Assembly (NCBI RefSeq): GCF_001653135.1
Contig: NZ_BDDS01000001.1
Span: 496,001 to 560,000 of the forward strand
Source of the DNA: Pseudoalteromonas neustonica
GTDB lineage: Bacteria; Pseudomonadota; Gammaproteobacteria; Enterobacterales; Alteromonadaceae
Length of the DNA stretch: 64,000 nucleotides
Direction: 5' to 3'
A model generated the notes under the pieces. That model saw only the letters and a program-made list of their open reading frames with translations. It did not search any database and was not told the DNA's origin. Below are positions 37,198 through 46,350 of the stretch, in pieces. Made by a program: the position numbers and the translations under genes. Within the stretch, counting starts at the first letter, position 1; each line of letters starts with the position of its first letter.

Positions 37198-37210
37198 CTT
37201 TTATAAATAT

Positions 37211-37232
37211 ACGCTCAGTGCTCACTGAGCGT
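37211..37232 (+). terminator. Terminator hairpin after flrC
   Basis: ACGCTCAGTG (37211-37220) and CACTGAGCGT (37223-37232) form a perfect 10-base-pair palindrome, 14 bases after the flrC stop. TCTTCCGTC follows. It is GC-richer than its surroundings and well placed to end the flrBC transcript before the fliE promoter. Confidence 0.65.
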
Positions 37233-37295
37233 TCTTCCGTCAAAACTCTGACAAGTTAAATTAAACTGTAACTAACTGTATTTTAATGATTATTT

Positions 37296-37312
37296 GTGGC
37301 ACGTTTTGTGCT
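37296..37312 (+). promoter_or_regulatory. Sigma-54 promoter for fliE operon
   Basis: TTGGCAC-type box: TGGCAC-N5-GTGCT (GG 37298-37299, N10, GC 37310-37311), an almost ideal -24/-12 element. It lies 40 bases before the fliE ATG and after the flrC terminator. FlrC is the likely activator. Confidence 0.8.
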
Positions 37313-37351
37313 TTATCTAGTTATAAGTAAATTGTATCGTCAGAGATCATT

Positions 37352-37684
37352 ATGAAAATTGAAAACAGTGCATTATTCCAAGAAATGCAATCCATGGCTC
37401 TTGAAACAAGCCGTGGTAATCAAGTAAATAACATACCAACTGAAGCGCAACCAACGTCATCAGCACAATTTGGTGATTTACTTACTAGCGCGTTAAATAC
37501 GGTCGATGGCCATCAAAAAGAAGCGAAACAAAAGGTGACGGCCTTAGAAATGGGGGACCGCAGTGTTTCGTTAGCTGAAGTGATGATCGCATCACAGAAA
37601 TCATCTGTCGCTTTTGAAGCGACCGTTCAGGTTCGTAATAAGCTTGTAGAGTCTTACAAAGAAATCATGAACATGCCTGTTTAA
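37352..37684 (+). CDS. fliE: Flagellar hook-basal body protein FliE
   Basis: FliE links the MS ring to the proximal rod and is the first protein exported. The 110-residue product has the family C-terminus: SLAEVMIASQKSSVAFEATV followed by QVRNKLVESYKEIMNMPV. The N-terminal part is polar and variable. Length is normal. It is the first gene of the fliEFGHIJ unit, with a sigma-54 element upstream. fliF follows after 20 bases with AGTGGAGAA as ribosome site. Confidence 0.95.
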   Translation: MKIENSALFQEMQSMALETSRGNQVNNIPTEAQPTSSAQFGDLLTSALNTVDGHQKEAKQKVTALEMGDRSVSLAEVMIASQKSSVAFEATVQVRNKLVESYKEIMNMPV

Positions 37685-37704
37685 CTAGGTAGTGGAGAAT
37701 TATT

Positions 37705-39420
37705 GTGGCGCAATCTAATCAATCAACAGATCTTGCTTTAGCTGGTGGCGGTATCGACCAAAACGATAGTGAAGAGCAACAAGAACAAAAGTCAGGCTAT
37801 TTAAGTGCTCTTAATGGTGTTGATATATTACGTCAAGCAACACTGCTGATTGCTTTAGCTATTTGTCTTGCGATTGCAATTTTTGTGATTATTTGGGCAA
37901 AACAACCAGATATGCGACCACTTGGAAAAATGCCAACAGAAGAGCTTATCCAAACTCTCGACTTTTTAGATGCACAAAAAATTGAATATCAGCTCGATGG
38001 TAACGTTATTTCTGTTGAAGAAGGCGAATATCAAAGCATTAAATTATTAATGACTCGAGAAGGGTTAGAGCAATCCCCAAATTCTGGTACTGATATTATC
38101 ATGCAAGATATGGGTTTTGGTGTAAGCCAACGTTTAGAGCGTGAACGTTTAAAGCACGGTCGTGAGCAACAGCTTGCACGAACTATTGAAGAACTAAAAA
38201 ATGTTACCCGCGCCAAAGTATTACTAGCCATCCCAAAAGAAAATGTGTTTGCTCGTCGTGAGAAAAAACCATCAGCAACCGTTGTGCTAACACTTAAGCG
38301 TGGACGTATGCTTAGTAGTGAAGAAGTTGATTCTATTGTTGATATTATAGGGTCAGCGGTTCAAGGCTTGGAACCTGCACGAGTTACAGTTACAGATCAA
38401 AATGGTCGATTATTAAATTCTGGTTCACAAAGTTCACTTGCGTCACGCTCACGTAAAGAATATGAAGTAGAGCGCAAACGTGAGCAGGAATACCTCGAAA
38501 AAATTGATAGCATTCTAATTCCAGTACTGGGCTTGGGCAATTATACTGCGCAAGTAGATTTAAGCATGGATTTCAGTTCAATTGAAGAAACCCAAAAACG
38601 TTATAATCCTGATTTACCGGCAGTGAGAAGTGAAACAACATTTGAAGAAAGTAACATCGGTGGTCTTGCAATCGGCATACCTGGTGCTTTGTCAAACCAA
38701 CCTCCTGCAAATTCAGACATACCAGAAGTAGCAGGTCAAGGCGGAGCTGGCTCAGGTACTTCACCAAGTCGTAGTCATAAAGAAGCAACAAGAAATTACG
38801 AATTAGATACCACAATTTCTCATAAACGTCAGCAAACAGGTGTGATACGTCGTATCAGTGTTTCTGTTGCGGTAGATTACTTAGCAACAGCAGGGGAAAA
38901 TGGTGAAACGACCATGGTGCCTCGCTCAATCGAAGCGCTGTCAAATATTCGTCGTTTATTGCAAGGTGGTGTAGGTTTTGATTTACAACGAGGTGATGCG
39001 CTTGAAGTTGTGACCGTTCCTTTTGTTCGAGAGGAAATGGGGTTAGCGATTGAAGTACCAATTTGGGAGCAAAGCTGGTTTATGAAGATCGTTCGTTTAG
39101 TGCTCGGTTTCTTAGTCATTGTTGTGCTTATAATGGCCGTTGTTAAACCAATGCTTAAACGCTTAATCTACCCAGATGATACGCTTGAAGAGTATGACGA
39201 TGACGCACTTAGTTCAGGTGTAGATATTGGAGACAATACGCTGGATATGCTAAATAAAGATTTTGATTCTGCTTCGGTTGGCTTCTCAAGTGATGGTACA
39301 CTACAGTTACCAGACCTACATGGCGACGAGGACTTGCTCAAAGCTGTACGTGCCCTTGTAGCTAATGAACCTGAACTCTCCTCACAAGTTGTGAAAGCGT
39401 GGTTAACAGAAGATGACTGA
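37705..39420 (+). CDS. fliF: Flagellar MS-ring protein FliF
   Basis: FliF forms the MS ring in the inner membrane. The 571-residue product has an N-terminal membrane segment (about 50-70, ATLLIALAICLAIAIFVIIW), ring-building motifs (LLMTREGLEQSPNSGTDI, then ERERLKHGREQQLARTIEEL) and a Gly/Ser/Pro-rich loop near 335-360. A second membrane segment lies about 455-480. An acidic C-terminal tail (VKAWLTEDD) binds FliG. All are normal for the family. The start codon is GTG with GTGGAG upstream at 37705; the ORF overlaps fliG by 8 bases. Confidence 0.95.
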   Translation: MAQSNQSTDLALAGGGIDQNDSEEQQEQKSGYLSALNGVDILRQATLLIALAICLAIAIFVIIWAKQPDMRPLGKMPTEELIQTLDFLDAQKIEYQLDGNVISVEEGEYQSIKLLMTREGLEQSPNSGTDIIMQDMGFGVSQRLERERLKHGREQQLARTIEELKNVTRAKVLLAIPKENVFARREKKPSATVVLTLKRGRMLSSEEVDSIVDIIGSAVQGLEPARVTVTDQNGRLLNSGSQSSLASRSRKEYEVERKREQEYLEKIDSILIPVLGLGNYTAQVDLSMDFSSIEETQKRYNPDLPAVRSETTFEESNIGGLAIGIPGALSNQPPANSDIPEVAGQGGAGSGTSPSRSHKEATRNYELDTTISHKRQQTGVIRRISVSVAVDYLATAGENGETTMVPRSIEALSNIRRLLQGGVGFDLQRGDALEVVTVPFVREEMGLAIEVPIWEQSWFMKIVRLVLGFLVIVVLIMAVVKPMLKRLIYPDDTLEEYDDDALSSGVDIGDNTLDMLNKDFDSASVGFSSDGTLQLPDLHGDEDLLKAVRALVANEPELSSQVVKAWLTEDD

Positions 39421-40459
39421 TCAAGACCAAGAACAAAAACAACTACCAATAGCGTTTGATGTTGATAAATTAGACGGTGTAGATAAAGCCGCAATCTTAT
39501 TGCTGAGTTTATCTGAAGAAGATGCTGCGCAAATATTAAAACATCTTGAACCTAAGCAAGTTCAAAAGGTGGGTATGGCAATGGCTGCGGTAGATGACCT
39601 ATCGCAAGCTAAAATCAGCGCAGTACATAACTTGTTCATAGAGCAAATCCAAAGCTTTAGCACGATAGGCTTCCAATCAGAAGACTTTATTAAAAAAGCA
39701 CTGACAGCAGCCTTAGGTGAAGATAAGGCGGCAAGTCTTATTGATCAAATTGTAATGGGATCAGGTGCTAAAGGTCTGGATTCTCTTAAATGGATGGACT
39801 CAAAGCAAGTTGCTAACATTATTCGCAACGAGCATCCGCAAATTCAAACCATTGTTTTATCGTATTTAGAGCCAGAACAATCAGCTGAAATATTAGCGCA
39901 ATTCCCTGAAAAAGTACGTTTAGATTTAACCATGCGTATTGCTAATTTAGAAGAAGTTCAACCAGCGGCATTGCAAGAATTGAATGAAATCATGGAGAAA
40001 CAATTTGCTGGTCAAGCTGGCGCGCAAGCTGCGAAAATGGGTGGCTTGAAAGCAGCCGCTGATATTATGAACTACCTTGATACGAATGTTGAAGGTCAGT
40101 TAATGGACTCAATACGTGAGCATGATGAAGAAATGTCACAACAAATCCAAGATCTTATGTTTGTGTTTGAAAATCTAATGGAAGTTGAGGATCGTGGTAT
40201 CCAAGCCATTCTTCGAGAAGTGCAGCAAGACGTATTGATGAAAGCAATTAAAGGCACAGATGAAGGACTGAAAGAGAAAATTCTGGGTAATATGTCTAAA
40301 CGTGCGGCAGAAATGCTGGCTGATGATTTAGAAGCGATGGCACCTGTGCGAATAAGTGAAGTTGAAGCGGCACAAAAAGAAATATTATCAACTGCGCGAC
40401 GTTTGGCTGATTCAGGTGAAATCATGCTCGGCGGTGGCGGTGGCGAGGAGTTCCTATAA
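39413..40459 (+). CDS. fliG: Motor switch protein FliG
   Basis: FliG couples the stator to the rotor and binds FliF and FliM. The 348-residue product has the N-terminal FliF-binding domain (DKAAILLLSLSEEDAAQIL), the conserved EHPQ motif in RNEHPQIQTIVLSYL near residue 140, and the C-terminal motor domain with charged residues in FVFENLMEVEDRGIQAIL. It ends in a Gly-rich tail (GGGGGEEFL). No residue is missing. It overlaps fliF by 8 bases. Confidence 0.96.
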   Translation: MTDQDQEQKQLPIAFDVDKLDGVDKAAILLLSLSEEDAAQILKHLEPKQVQKVGMAMAAVDDLSQAKISAVHNLFIEQIQSFSTIGFQSEDFIKKALTAALGEDKAASLIDQIVMGSGAKGLDSLKWMDSKQVANIIRNEHPQIQTIVLSYLEPEQSAEILAQFPEKVRLDLTMRIANLEEVQPAALQELNEIMEKQFAGQAGAQAAKMGGLKAAADIMNYLDTNVEGQLMDSIREHDEEMSQQIQDLMFVFENLMEVEDRGIQAILREVQQDVLMKAIKGTDEGLKEKILGNMSKRAAEMLADDLEAMAPVRISEVEAAQKEILSTARRLADSGEIMLGGGGGEEFL

Positions 40460-40462
40460 ACG

Positions 40463-41281
40463 ATGAGTAACTCACGCTCAAATCAAGGTCGTCCGCTTCA
40501 TGCAAGAGAAGCGGTTGATGAATTATTAGAAAATTGGCCAATTCCAGATGTAACGCAAGATACGCGTAAATATGATGGACGTTCAACTGCTTTTGGTACA
40601 CCGCTTGCTGATCTGTATCGTAAAGAGCAGCAAAGGAGTGAGCCAGAGGTTGAACCTGAAGAGCCTGAACTCCCTTCGTTAACGATGGCAGAATTAGAGC
40701 GTATTCGCCAAGACGCTTACGAAGAAGGTTTAAAACAAGGTCATGAGCAAGGCTATATTGATGGCTTTGAAAAAGGCGTTGGTGAGGGGAAAGAAGCGGG
40801 TTACAAAGAAGGCGTAGAGCTAGGTAAAACTCAAGGTCAAGAGGAAGTAAAACCGTTAATTGAAGAGCAATTAACAAGCCTGCGAAGTCTACTAGATAGT
40901 TTGAGTGAACCATTAGCTAAAGTTGATGATGCAGCTGAAAAACAACTTGTGCAACTAGCAGTAATGCTTGCAGAAGCGCTGATTTACCAAGAAATAAAAA
41001 TTTCACCAGATATTGTTCTTCATAGTTTAAAGCAATGCATAGATGCATTGGGTACAGAGCAATCGAATGTGCGTATTCATTTAAACCCAGAAGACATAGA
41101 GCTTATTAAAAATAGTTACACAGAAGAAGCGTTGGCAGCGAGTGGCTGGCAACTAATGCCAGAACCCACTTTAGATCGAGGCGGCTGCCAAGTTAAGACA
41201 GTGCAATCATCAATTGATATGACAGTCAAAACTCGCGTCAAAGAAACGTTGGATAGCTTTTTGCATAGTAGTGGTATCTAA
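40463..41281 (+). CDS. fliH: Flagellar export regulator FliH
   Basis: FliH binds the export ATPase FliI and the C ring. The 272-residue product has a disordered acidic N-terminus. A helix with a run of GxxxG/AxxxG-type repeats (about 92-130: GLKQGHEQGYIDGFEKGVG, then GKEAGYKEGVELGK) is the hallmark of FliH. A C-terminal globular domain follows with LAVMLAEALIYQEI and RGGCQVKT. It lies between fliG and fliI with gaps of 3 and 18 bases. Confidence 0.94.
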   Translation: MSNSRSNQGRPLHAREAVDELLENWPIPDVTQDTRKYDGRSTAFGTPLADLYRKEQQRSEPEVEPEEPELPSLTMAELERIRQDAYEEGLKQGHEQGYIDGFEKGVGEGKEAGYKEGVELGKTQGQEEVKPLIEEQLTSLRSLLDSLSEPLAKVDDAAEKQLVQLAVMLAEALIYQEIKISPDIVLHSLKQCIDALGTEQSNVRIHLNPEDIELIKNSYTEEALAASGWQLMPEPTLDRGGCQVKTVQSSIDMTVKTRVKETLDSFLHSSGI

Positions 41282-41299
41282 GTATATTACTGGCTTGCT

Positions 41300-42634
41300 A
41301 TGAGTAGTCAATTGCGCCCTTTAAGTGAACGTTTACAAAAATATCAAAAGCATATTCACGTACCAGTCCCTGCGGTCGCAGGTATTTTAACGCGTGTTGT
41401 TGGTTTAACTTTAGAAGCAAAAGGCTTGCGCGCGCCAGTAGGCAGCCAGTGTAAAATTGAAACCATGCATGGCTTTGTTGATGCAGAAATTGTGGGTTTT
41501 AACGACCAAACATTGTATCTCATGCCTAATGACCATATCTCAGGGGTGCTACCTGGCGCACGTGTAATCCCTCAAGTTAATGAAACCGGACTTCCAGTTG
41601 GTATGTGTCTACTTGGTCGAGTTGTCGATGGATTAGGCCGCCCATTAGATGGACTTGGTCCGATCAATGCTGAACATCACCTTAAATTTGCACAAAATAC
41701 GATAAACCCTCTATCTCGCAGGCCTATCAGTCAACCGATGGATGTGGGGGTGCGTGCCATAAATTCAATTATTACAGTAGGGCAAGGCCAGCGAATGGGC
41801 TTGTTTGCAGGTTCTGGTGTCGGTAAATCAGTATTACTAGGGATGATGACCAGAGGGTCTGAGGCTGATGTGATTGTGGTTGGTTTAGTTGGTGAGCGTG
41901 GACGAGAAGTTAAAGAATTTATTGAGGAAATTTTAGGCGTCGAGGGACGAAAGCGCTCAGTTGTGGTTGCAGCGCCAGCCGACTCTTCACCTTTAATGCG
42001 TCTAAAAGGGTGCGAAAGTGCCGTCACAATCGCGGAGTATTTTCGCGACCAAGGGTTAAATGTTTTGCTATTACTTGATTCTGTTACGCGTTATGCAATG
42101 GCTCAGCGTGAAATAGCGTTAGCGGTTGGTGAGCCGCCTGCCACAAAGGGGTACCCACCATCAGTATTTGCGAAACTGCCAGCCTTGGTTGAGCGCGCTG
42201 GTAATGGTGGCGAAGGGCAGGGTTCTATCACTGCATTTTTTACTGTGCTGAGTGAAGGCGATGATATGCAAGATCCTATTGCGGATGCTGCGCGCGCGAT
42301 TTTAGATGGGCATATCGTACTATCGCGAGAGCTCGCTGACAGTGGGCATTATCCTGCCATTGATATTGAAAAATCGATTTCACGGGTGATGCCACAAGTT
42401 GTGTCTGAGCCACACATGCAGCAAGCTCGAGTACTTAAACAAGTTTATTCTATGTATCAACAGAATAAAGATATGATCACTTTAGGAGCATATCAAAAAG
42501 GTACGGACCAGATGCTCGATCAAGCTATTAATATGATGCCAAGAGTAAACGCTTTTTTGCAACAAGGCATGAAAGATGTGATCAGCTATGACGAAGGTCT
42601 GCAAGGGCTGGCTCAATTATTAGGACAAGCATAA
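41300..42634 (+). CDS. fliI: Flagellar export ATPase FliI
   Basis: FliI powers or gates flagellar protein export. The 444-residue protein resembles F1-beta. It has [15 protein letters not shown] (Walker A, about 170), [36 protein letters not shown] (Walker B) and the Gly-rich [20 protein letters not shown] block. The length is normal. Its stop shares one base with the fliJ start (TAATG). Confidence 0.96.
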   Translation: MSSQLRPLSERLQKYQKHIHVPVPAVAGILTRVVGLTLEAKGLRAPVGSQCKIETMHGFVDAEIVGFNDQTLYLMPNDHISGVLPGARVIPQVNETGLPVGMCLLGRVVDGLGRPLDGLGPINAEHHLKFAQNTINPLSRRPISQPMDVGVRAINSIITVGQGQRMGLFAGSGVGKSVLLGMMTRGSEADVIVVGLVGERGREVKEFIEEILGVEGRKRSVVVAAPADSSPLMRLKGCESAVTIAEYFRDQGLNVLLLLDSVTRYAMAQREIALAVGEPPATKGYPPSVFAKLPALVERAGNGGEGQGSITAFFTVLSEGDDMQDPIADAARAILDGHIVLSRELADSGHYPAIDIEKSISRVMPQVVSEPHMQQARVLKQVYSMYQQNKDMITLGAYQKGTDQMLDQAINMMPRVNAFLQQGMKDVISYDEGLQGLAQLLGQA

Positions 42635-43080
42635 TGACGAAAAATAAACTTGATTTAGTGCTTAGACTAGAAACTGAGAAAGAAGAATCACTAAGGATGA
42701 ATTATCTGCAGGCGCAGCAACATCTGCAAAGTAATCAACAAAAGCTGCAAGGTTTGAATGACTTTCGGTTGGAGTATACGCAACAACTTCACTTAAAAGG
42801 TCAGTCAGGTTTAAGCAGTGCTGGTTTTAGTCAGTATCATGCCTTTATCGCAAAAATAGAAGAAGCAATACGCCAACAAGCAAATACTGTAAATACAGCA
42901 AAACAAGTTGTATCACAGCGACAAAGCCTATGGTTAAAGCAACAAATTAAAGCTAAGGCAGTAGCTAAATTAATAGAAAAACAGCAACTTAAAGCAAATG
43001 TTATTGCTCAAAAAAATGAACAGAAAATGTTAGATGAATTTTCGTCAAATCAATTTTATCAAAGGCGCCGCGCTTTATAA
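42634..43080 (+). CDS. fliJ: Flagellar export protein FliJ
   Basis: FliJ is a small coiled-coil protein in the centre of the export ATPase ring. The 148-residue product is helical and rich in Gln, Lys and Leu throughout, with a coiled-coil pattern from about 12 to 140, and the length is standard. It directly follows fliI (one-base overlap). Sequence conservation of FliJ is low, so position carries much of the weight. Confidence 0.9.
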   Translation: MTKNKLDLVLRLETEKEESLRMNYLQAQQHLQSNQQKLQGLNDFRLEYTQQLHLKGQSGLSSAGFSQYHAFIAKIEEAIRQQANTVNTAKQVVSQRQSLWLKQQIKAKAVAKLIEKQQLKANVIAQKNEQKMLDEFSSNQFYQRRRAL

Positions 43081-43128
43081 CGAGTGCAGTAATAGTGAGG
43101 CTAAGTTATTTTCTGCTTTTTTTACCTT

Positions 43129-43144
43129 AGGCACATAACTTGCT
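43129..43144 (+). promoter_or_regulatory. Sigma-54 promoter for fliK operon
   Basis: AGGCAC-N5-TTGCT with GG-N10-GC spacing (GG 43130-43131, GC 43142-43143) lies in the 134-base gap between fliJ and fliK, 71 bases before the fliK ATG. It matches the -24/-12 consensus nearly completely. Between it and fliK a hairpin is possible (43176-43201 region, TGGCAA...TTGCCA). Confidence 0.72.
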
Positions 43145-43214
43145 TTATTTATCAGTGAAGTATTTATTCTGGCAAGCTGCGGCGGCAAGTTGCCACTTAT
43201 TATGTAGGTGAATT

Positions 43215-45725
43215 ATGGCGATTAGTGATCTATCAGTACTCATTTCAACTGAACAAGATGTCCAGCTAACTAAAAAGGGCAGTGAAGCCAAAGATCCGCA
43301 AAGTACAGCAAGTGATTTTTTTAGTCTTTTGCAAAATGCCAGCGGCCATGCTGATACGTTAAAGGTGAAGGCTAGTCGAGCGACAGATGAAACAAAGGCT
43401 GACTCAGTTGAAGCTAAACCAAACTCGGCCGAAGAAAAACTTACATTAATTGAAAGCGATATACTAGCGAGCAGCGCTGAAAGTGATGATAAAGTAGATA
43501 GTTCTGGTGACGCTATGCTTGCTCATATAAATGCAGCTAATAGCATCGATACACGAGTTAATTCACCAAAAGTGGCCAATGCAAACTCGATTGGAAATTT
43601 GCTAGATCGCGCAACACATGAAAAATTTGATCCTTCAATCCCTTATATTAAAGCGCCTCGCCCGATTGACGATATTACACCTATTATTGAACCTGTACCC
43701 GCTGACGATACTAGTGAATTACTTGATCCTAGATTAGCCGTAATCAGTGGGAAGACTATCATTTCAGAGGCAATTGATAAGCAGTTGAATGTAAAGATAA
43801 ATAAAGGACCAGGTGATACTGTTACGCCAATACCTGTTGAACCAATTGTTGGCGATATTCAAGATAAAGGCGATGCAGCGCAAAGCGTGCCTGTTAACAC
43901 AGCTCAAGGTGTAGTGAATAATGGCGAAGCAAATGTAATTAATACTACAACGCAAACTGCAAAAGCAGAACCGCAAATAACAGCAATAGGCACCAAAGAT
44001 GCACCAACAGTCAGTGCTCAAGTAAGTAATGAAAAAGATGAATTGATTGAACGAAGAAAAACTCACAACTCAAATCAAGTTGAGACTAACACTGCTGACA
44101 ATAAAAGTGGTTTAGTGCTTAAGGAAGATGCTAAGCCTATACCTCTTGATAAGTTACAAAGTACAGCGTCATTAGTATCCGAAAATAAAGCGACACAGAC
44201 AGCTTCTATATTACCAAGCGATAAAACACAGAAAGTTGAAGTACCTAATAAAGTTGAAGTGCCTAATAAAGATAATAACGCAGCGGATAGACTAAATAAC
44301 ACATCTACAGATAACCTAGATAAACGCGTAATGACTAGCAACAATCTTACAAATACAGCGCAAGAAATTAAAAATCAGGTGGCATCATCTTCACAGTATT
44401 TAGTTAAGGAAGCAGCTATTGCGGATAAGGCAGCAAATATATTACCAAGTGATATTGAGATAGAAAAAGCAAGTAAAGCACTACTTAATAGCCAGTCAGC
44501 GACAGAGATAAAAAGTAACCCTGTATTAGCTAATCTAACAGATGAACAGCGTAAAACCCTTCAGAGTCAAGCTGCTGTGATAGTTGAGGAGGGGGTGACG
44601 CCGGCTAAACTTGATACCTTTAAACAATATATTACTGAGTTAGTAAACAAAAATGAAAAAGTAGCTCAAAATACAGTTGAAAAACCATTATTAATGTCGC
44701 AATCAGAAAAAGTAAGTAAAGAGCTTGATGTTGCGATTGGACAGTTAAATAATGCTGATAAGCAGGCCTTGAGGACTCAATTACAACAGTTTTTAGCAAC
44801 GGCACAGCCAAAAGGCGCGGCATTAAATAATGTGACGGCGGTTATTGATAAACTTGATCAATTGCACGTGGCCGCGGACACTAAAAAATCAGAAAAAGTG
44901 ATCTCCCCCCAAAGTGCTCAAGTTTTAAATAGTACAGCTGCAAGCATTGTAACAAGTCCAGAGGCTAGCAAAGCTCAGACTTCGCAAGAGGCATTGATTA
45001 AGTCAGTTACACAAGAGGCTGTAGTAAAATCAGAGACGCAACAAGCAGTGATAAAAGATGCATTACTTGAAAGTCATAACAAAGAACAGGTTTTACCGCG
45101 AGAGTCAGCAGTAGGGCGTATCAATCAGTTATTTGGACAAATTACAGGGCAGGTCGCAACACTTGCAGCGCCAATAGCTGAAAGTAGTGAGCAGCGTTAT
45201 CAGCAAGAAATTACAGATATGCAGGTTTTACAAGCTCAACAGGCAAGCCCAACGTCGCAAACAAAACAAGTGAACTTGGATCCAACATTACTCCAAGCAT
45301 TAAACATAGTGAAAAGTGATGCCGCAAAATTATTGCAAGAGCGAGTGAGTGCCTTATTAAGTATCAATAATAAAGAAGCTGAGATTCGCCTTGATCCACC
45401 AGAAATGGGCAGCATGCAAATACGTATTCGCAGCGACGCAGAGCAAGCACAAATTAACTTTGTAGTACAGAATCAACAAGCTAAAGAAGCACTCGAACAA
45501 TCAATGCCAAAATTACGAGAAATGTTAGCTCAACAAGGTATTGAATTAGGTGAAAGCAGTATTGAGCAAGGTAATAGCCAAAATGGATCTGGAGCGGATG
45601 AGCAATCGCAAAGTGGTCAGCATGCAAATAATCAGCAGCAAAATGAGAGTGAAAGTACATTAGCTGAGCAAAATACGAGAATGTCAGGACAACAATCGAC
45701 ATCATCAATAGATTACTACGCCTAA
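43215..45725 (+). CDS. fliK: Flagellar hook-length control protein FliK
   Basis: FliK measures hook length and switches export from hook to filament proteins. The product is 836 residues, long for the family. About 680 residues are polar, low-complexity and probably disordered, and the C-terminal domain (about 690-800) carries the conserved core: EIRLDPPEMGSMQIRIRSD and NFVVQNQQAKEALEQSMPKL. A short tandem duplication (KVEVPN twice) is near residue 340. A Gln/Ser/Asn-rich tail follows the domain. The gene has its own sigma-54 element and is followed by a hairpin before fliL. Confidence 0.93.
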   Translation: MAISDLSVLISTEQDVQLTKKGSEAKDPQSTASDFFSLLQNASGHADTLKVKASRATDETKADSVEAKPNSAEEKLTLIESDILASSAESDDKVDSSGDAMLAHINAANSIDTRVNSPKVANANSIGNLLDRATHEKFDPSIPYIKAPRPIDDITPIIEPVPADDTSELLDPRLAVISGKTIISEAIDKQLNVKINKGPGDTVTPIPVEPIVGDIQDKGDAAQSVPVNTAQGVVNNGEANVINTTTQTAKAEPQITAIGTKDAPTVSAQVSNEKDELIERRKTHNSNQVETNTADNKSGLVLKEDAKPIPLDKLQSTASLVSENKATQTASILPSDKTQKVEVPNKVEVPNKDNNAADRLNNTSTDNLDKRVMTSNNLTNTAQEIKNQVASSSQYLVKEAAIADKAANILPSDIEIEKASKALLNSQSATEIKSNPVLANLTDEQRKTLQSQAAVIVEEGVTPAKLDTFKQYITELVNKNEKVAQNTVEKPLLMSQSEKVSKELDVAIGQLNNADKQALRTQLQQFLATAQPKGAALNNVTAVIDKLDQLHVAADTKKSEKVISPQSAQVLNSTAASIVTSPEASKAQTSQEALIKSVTQEAVVKSETQQAVIKDALLESHNKEQVLPRESAVGRINQLFGQITGQVATLAAPIAESSEQRYQQEITDMQVLQAQQASPTSQTKQVNLDPTLLQALNIVKSDAAKLLQERVSALLSINNKEAEIRLDPPEMGSMQIRIRSDAEQAQINFVVQNQQAKEALEQSMPKLREMLAQQGIELGESSIEQGNSQNGSGADEQSQSGQHANNQQQNESESTLAEQNTRMSGQQSTSSIDYYA
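44232..44267 (+). repeat. 18-bp tandem duplication in fliK
   Basis: AAAGTTGAAGTACCTAAT (44232-44249) is followed directly by the same 18 bases with one change (44250-44267), giving KVEVPN twice. It keeps frame and lies in the disordered ruler part, where length can vary. Confidence 0.85.
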
Positions 45726-45760
45726 CACCTGCTATTATAAAAGCATAAGAATAAATAACT

Positions 45761-45794
45761 TGATGGGCATACGATACTCGTAATATGCCCATTA
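45761..45794 (+). terminator. Hairpin between fliK and fliL
   Basis: ATGGGCATA (45763-45771) pairs with TATGCCCAT (45784-45792), extendable by two pairs, around a 12-base loop. It lies 35 bases after the fliK stop and 22 before fliL. Only a short T run follows, so it may be an attenuator or RNA-processing site that sets fliK and fliL levels apart. Confidence 0.5.
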
Positions 45795-45816
45795 TTAAGG
45801 CATAGAGGAAACCATC

Positions 45817-46341
45817 ATGGCAGAAGAAGCAAATTTAGAAATTGAAGATGGCGGTAAGAGTAAGAAAAAGCTAATAATTATTATTGCTGCTGCAGTGCTT
45901 GTTATCGGTGGTGCCGTTGGATTTTTCTTAATGTCTGGCTCTGATTCACCAGAAGAAACATTAGCTGAAGAAACGGTTACAACTCAAGAAGCTGAAAGTT
46001 CAACATCGGGGGCTTCTGTTGGCAGTGCTTTATATGTTGCAATGCCACGACCATTTGTATTTAACGTCCCAGGAGCTAGCAGAGACCGCATAGTGCAAAT
46101 AAAAGTACAATTATTAGTACGTGGTGATGTAAATGAAGAAACAGCTAAAAAACATATACCCTTAATTGAAAGTACACTTTTGGGTGTACTTTCAACCACT
46201 ACAGCTGATGAGTTAGGAACGAGCGAAGGTAAAGAAACGCTTCGCGTTGCTGCCCTTGATAAGGTGCAAGCGGCGCTCACTGATGTTGAAGGAAGCAAAG
46301 TTATTGAGCGGGTATTATTCACCGGCTTTGTGATGCAATAA
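45817..46341 (+). CDS. fliL: Flagellar basal body protein FliL
   Basis: FliL is an inner membrane protein that supports the stators. The 174-residue product has a short cytoplasmic N-terminus, one membrane segment (about 18-38, LIIIIAAAVLVIGGAVGFFL), an acidic linker and a periplasmic domain with YVAMPRPFVFNVPG and RIVQIKVQLLVRG, ending in RVLFTGFVMQ. All fit the family. AGAGGAAACC precedes the ATG. fliM follows after 9 bases. Confidence 0.95.
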   Translation: MAEEANLEIEDGGKSKKKLIIIIAAAVLVIGGAVGFFLMSGSDSPEETLAEETVTTQEAESSTSGASVGSALYVAMPRPFVFNVPGASRDRIVQIKVQLLVRGDVNEETAKKHIPLIESTLLGVLSTTTADELGTSEGKETLRVAALDKVQAALTDVEGSKVIERVLFTGFVMQ

Positions 46342-46350
46342 GGGGTCAGC

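Noticed and set aside
40422..40913. Minus-strand ORF of 163 codons
   Set aside because: Antisense to fliH and the fliG end; Leu/Gln/His-rich composition typical of a shadow frame.
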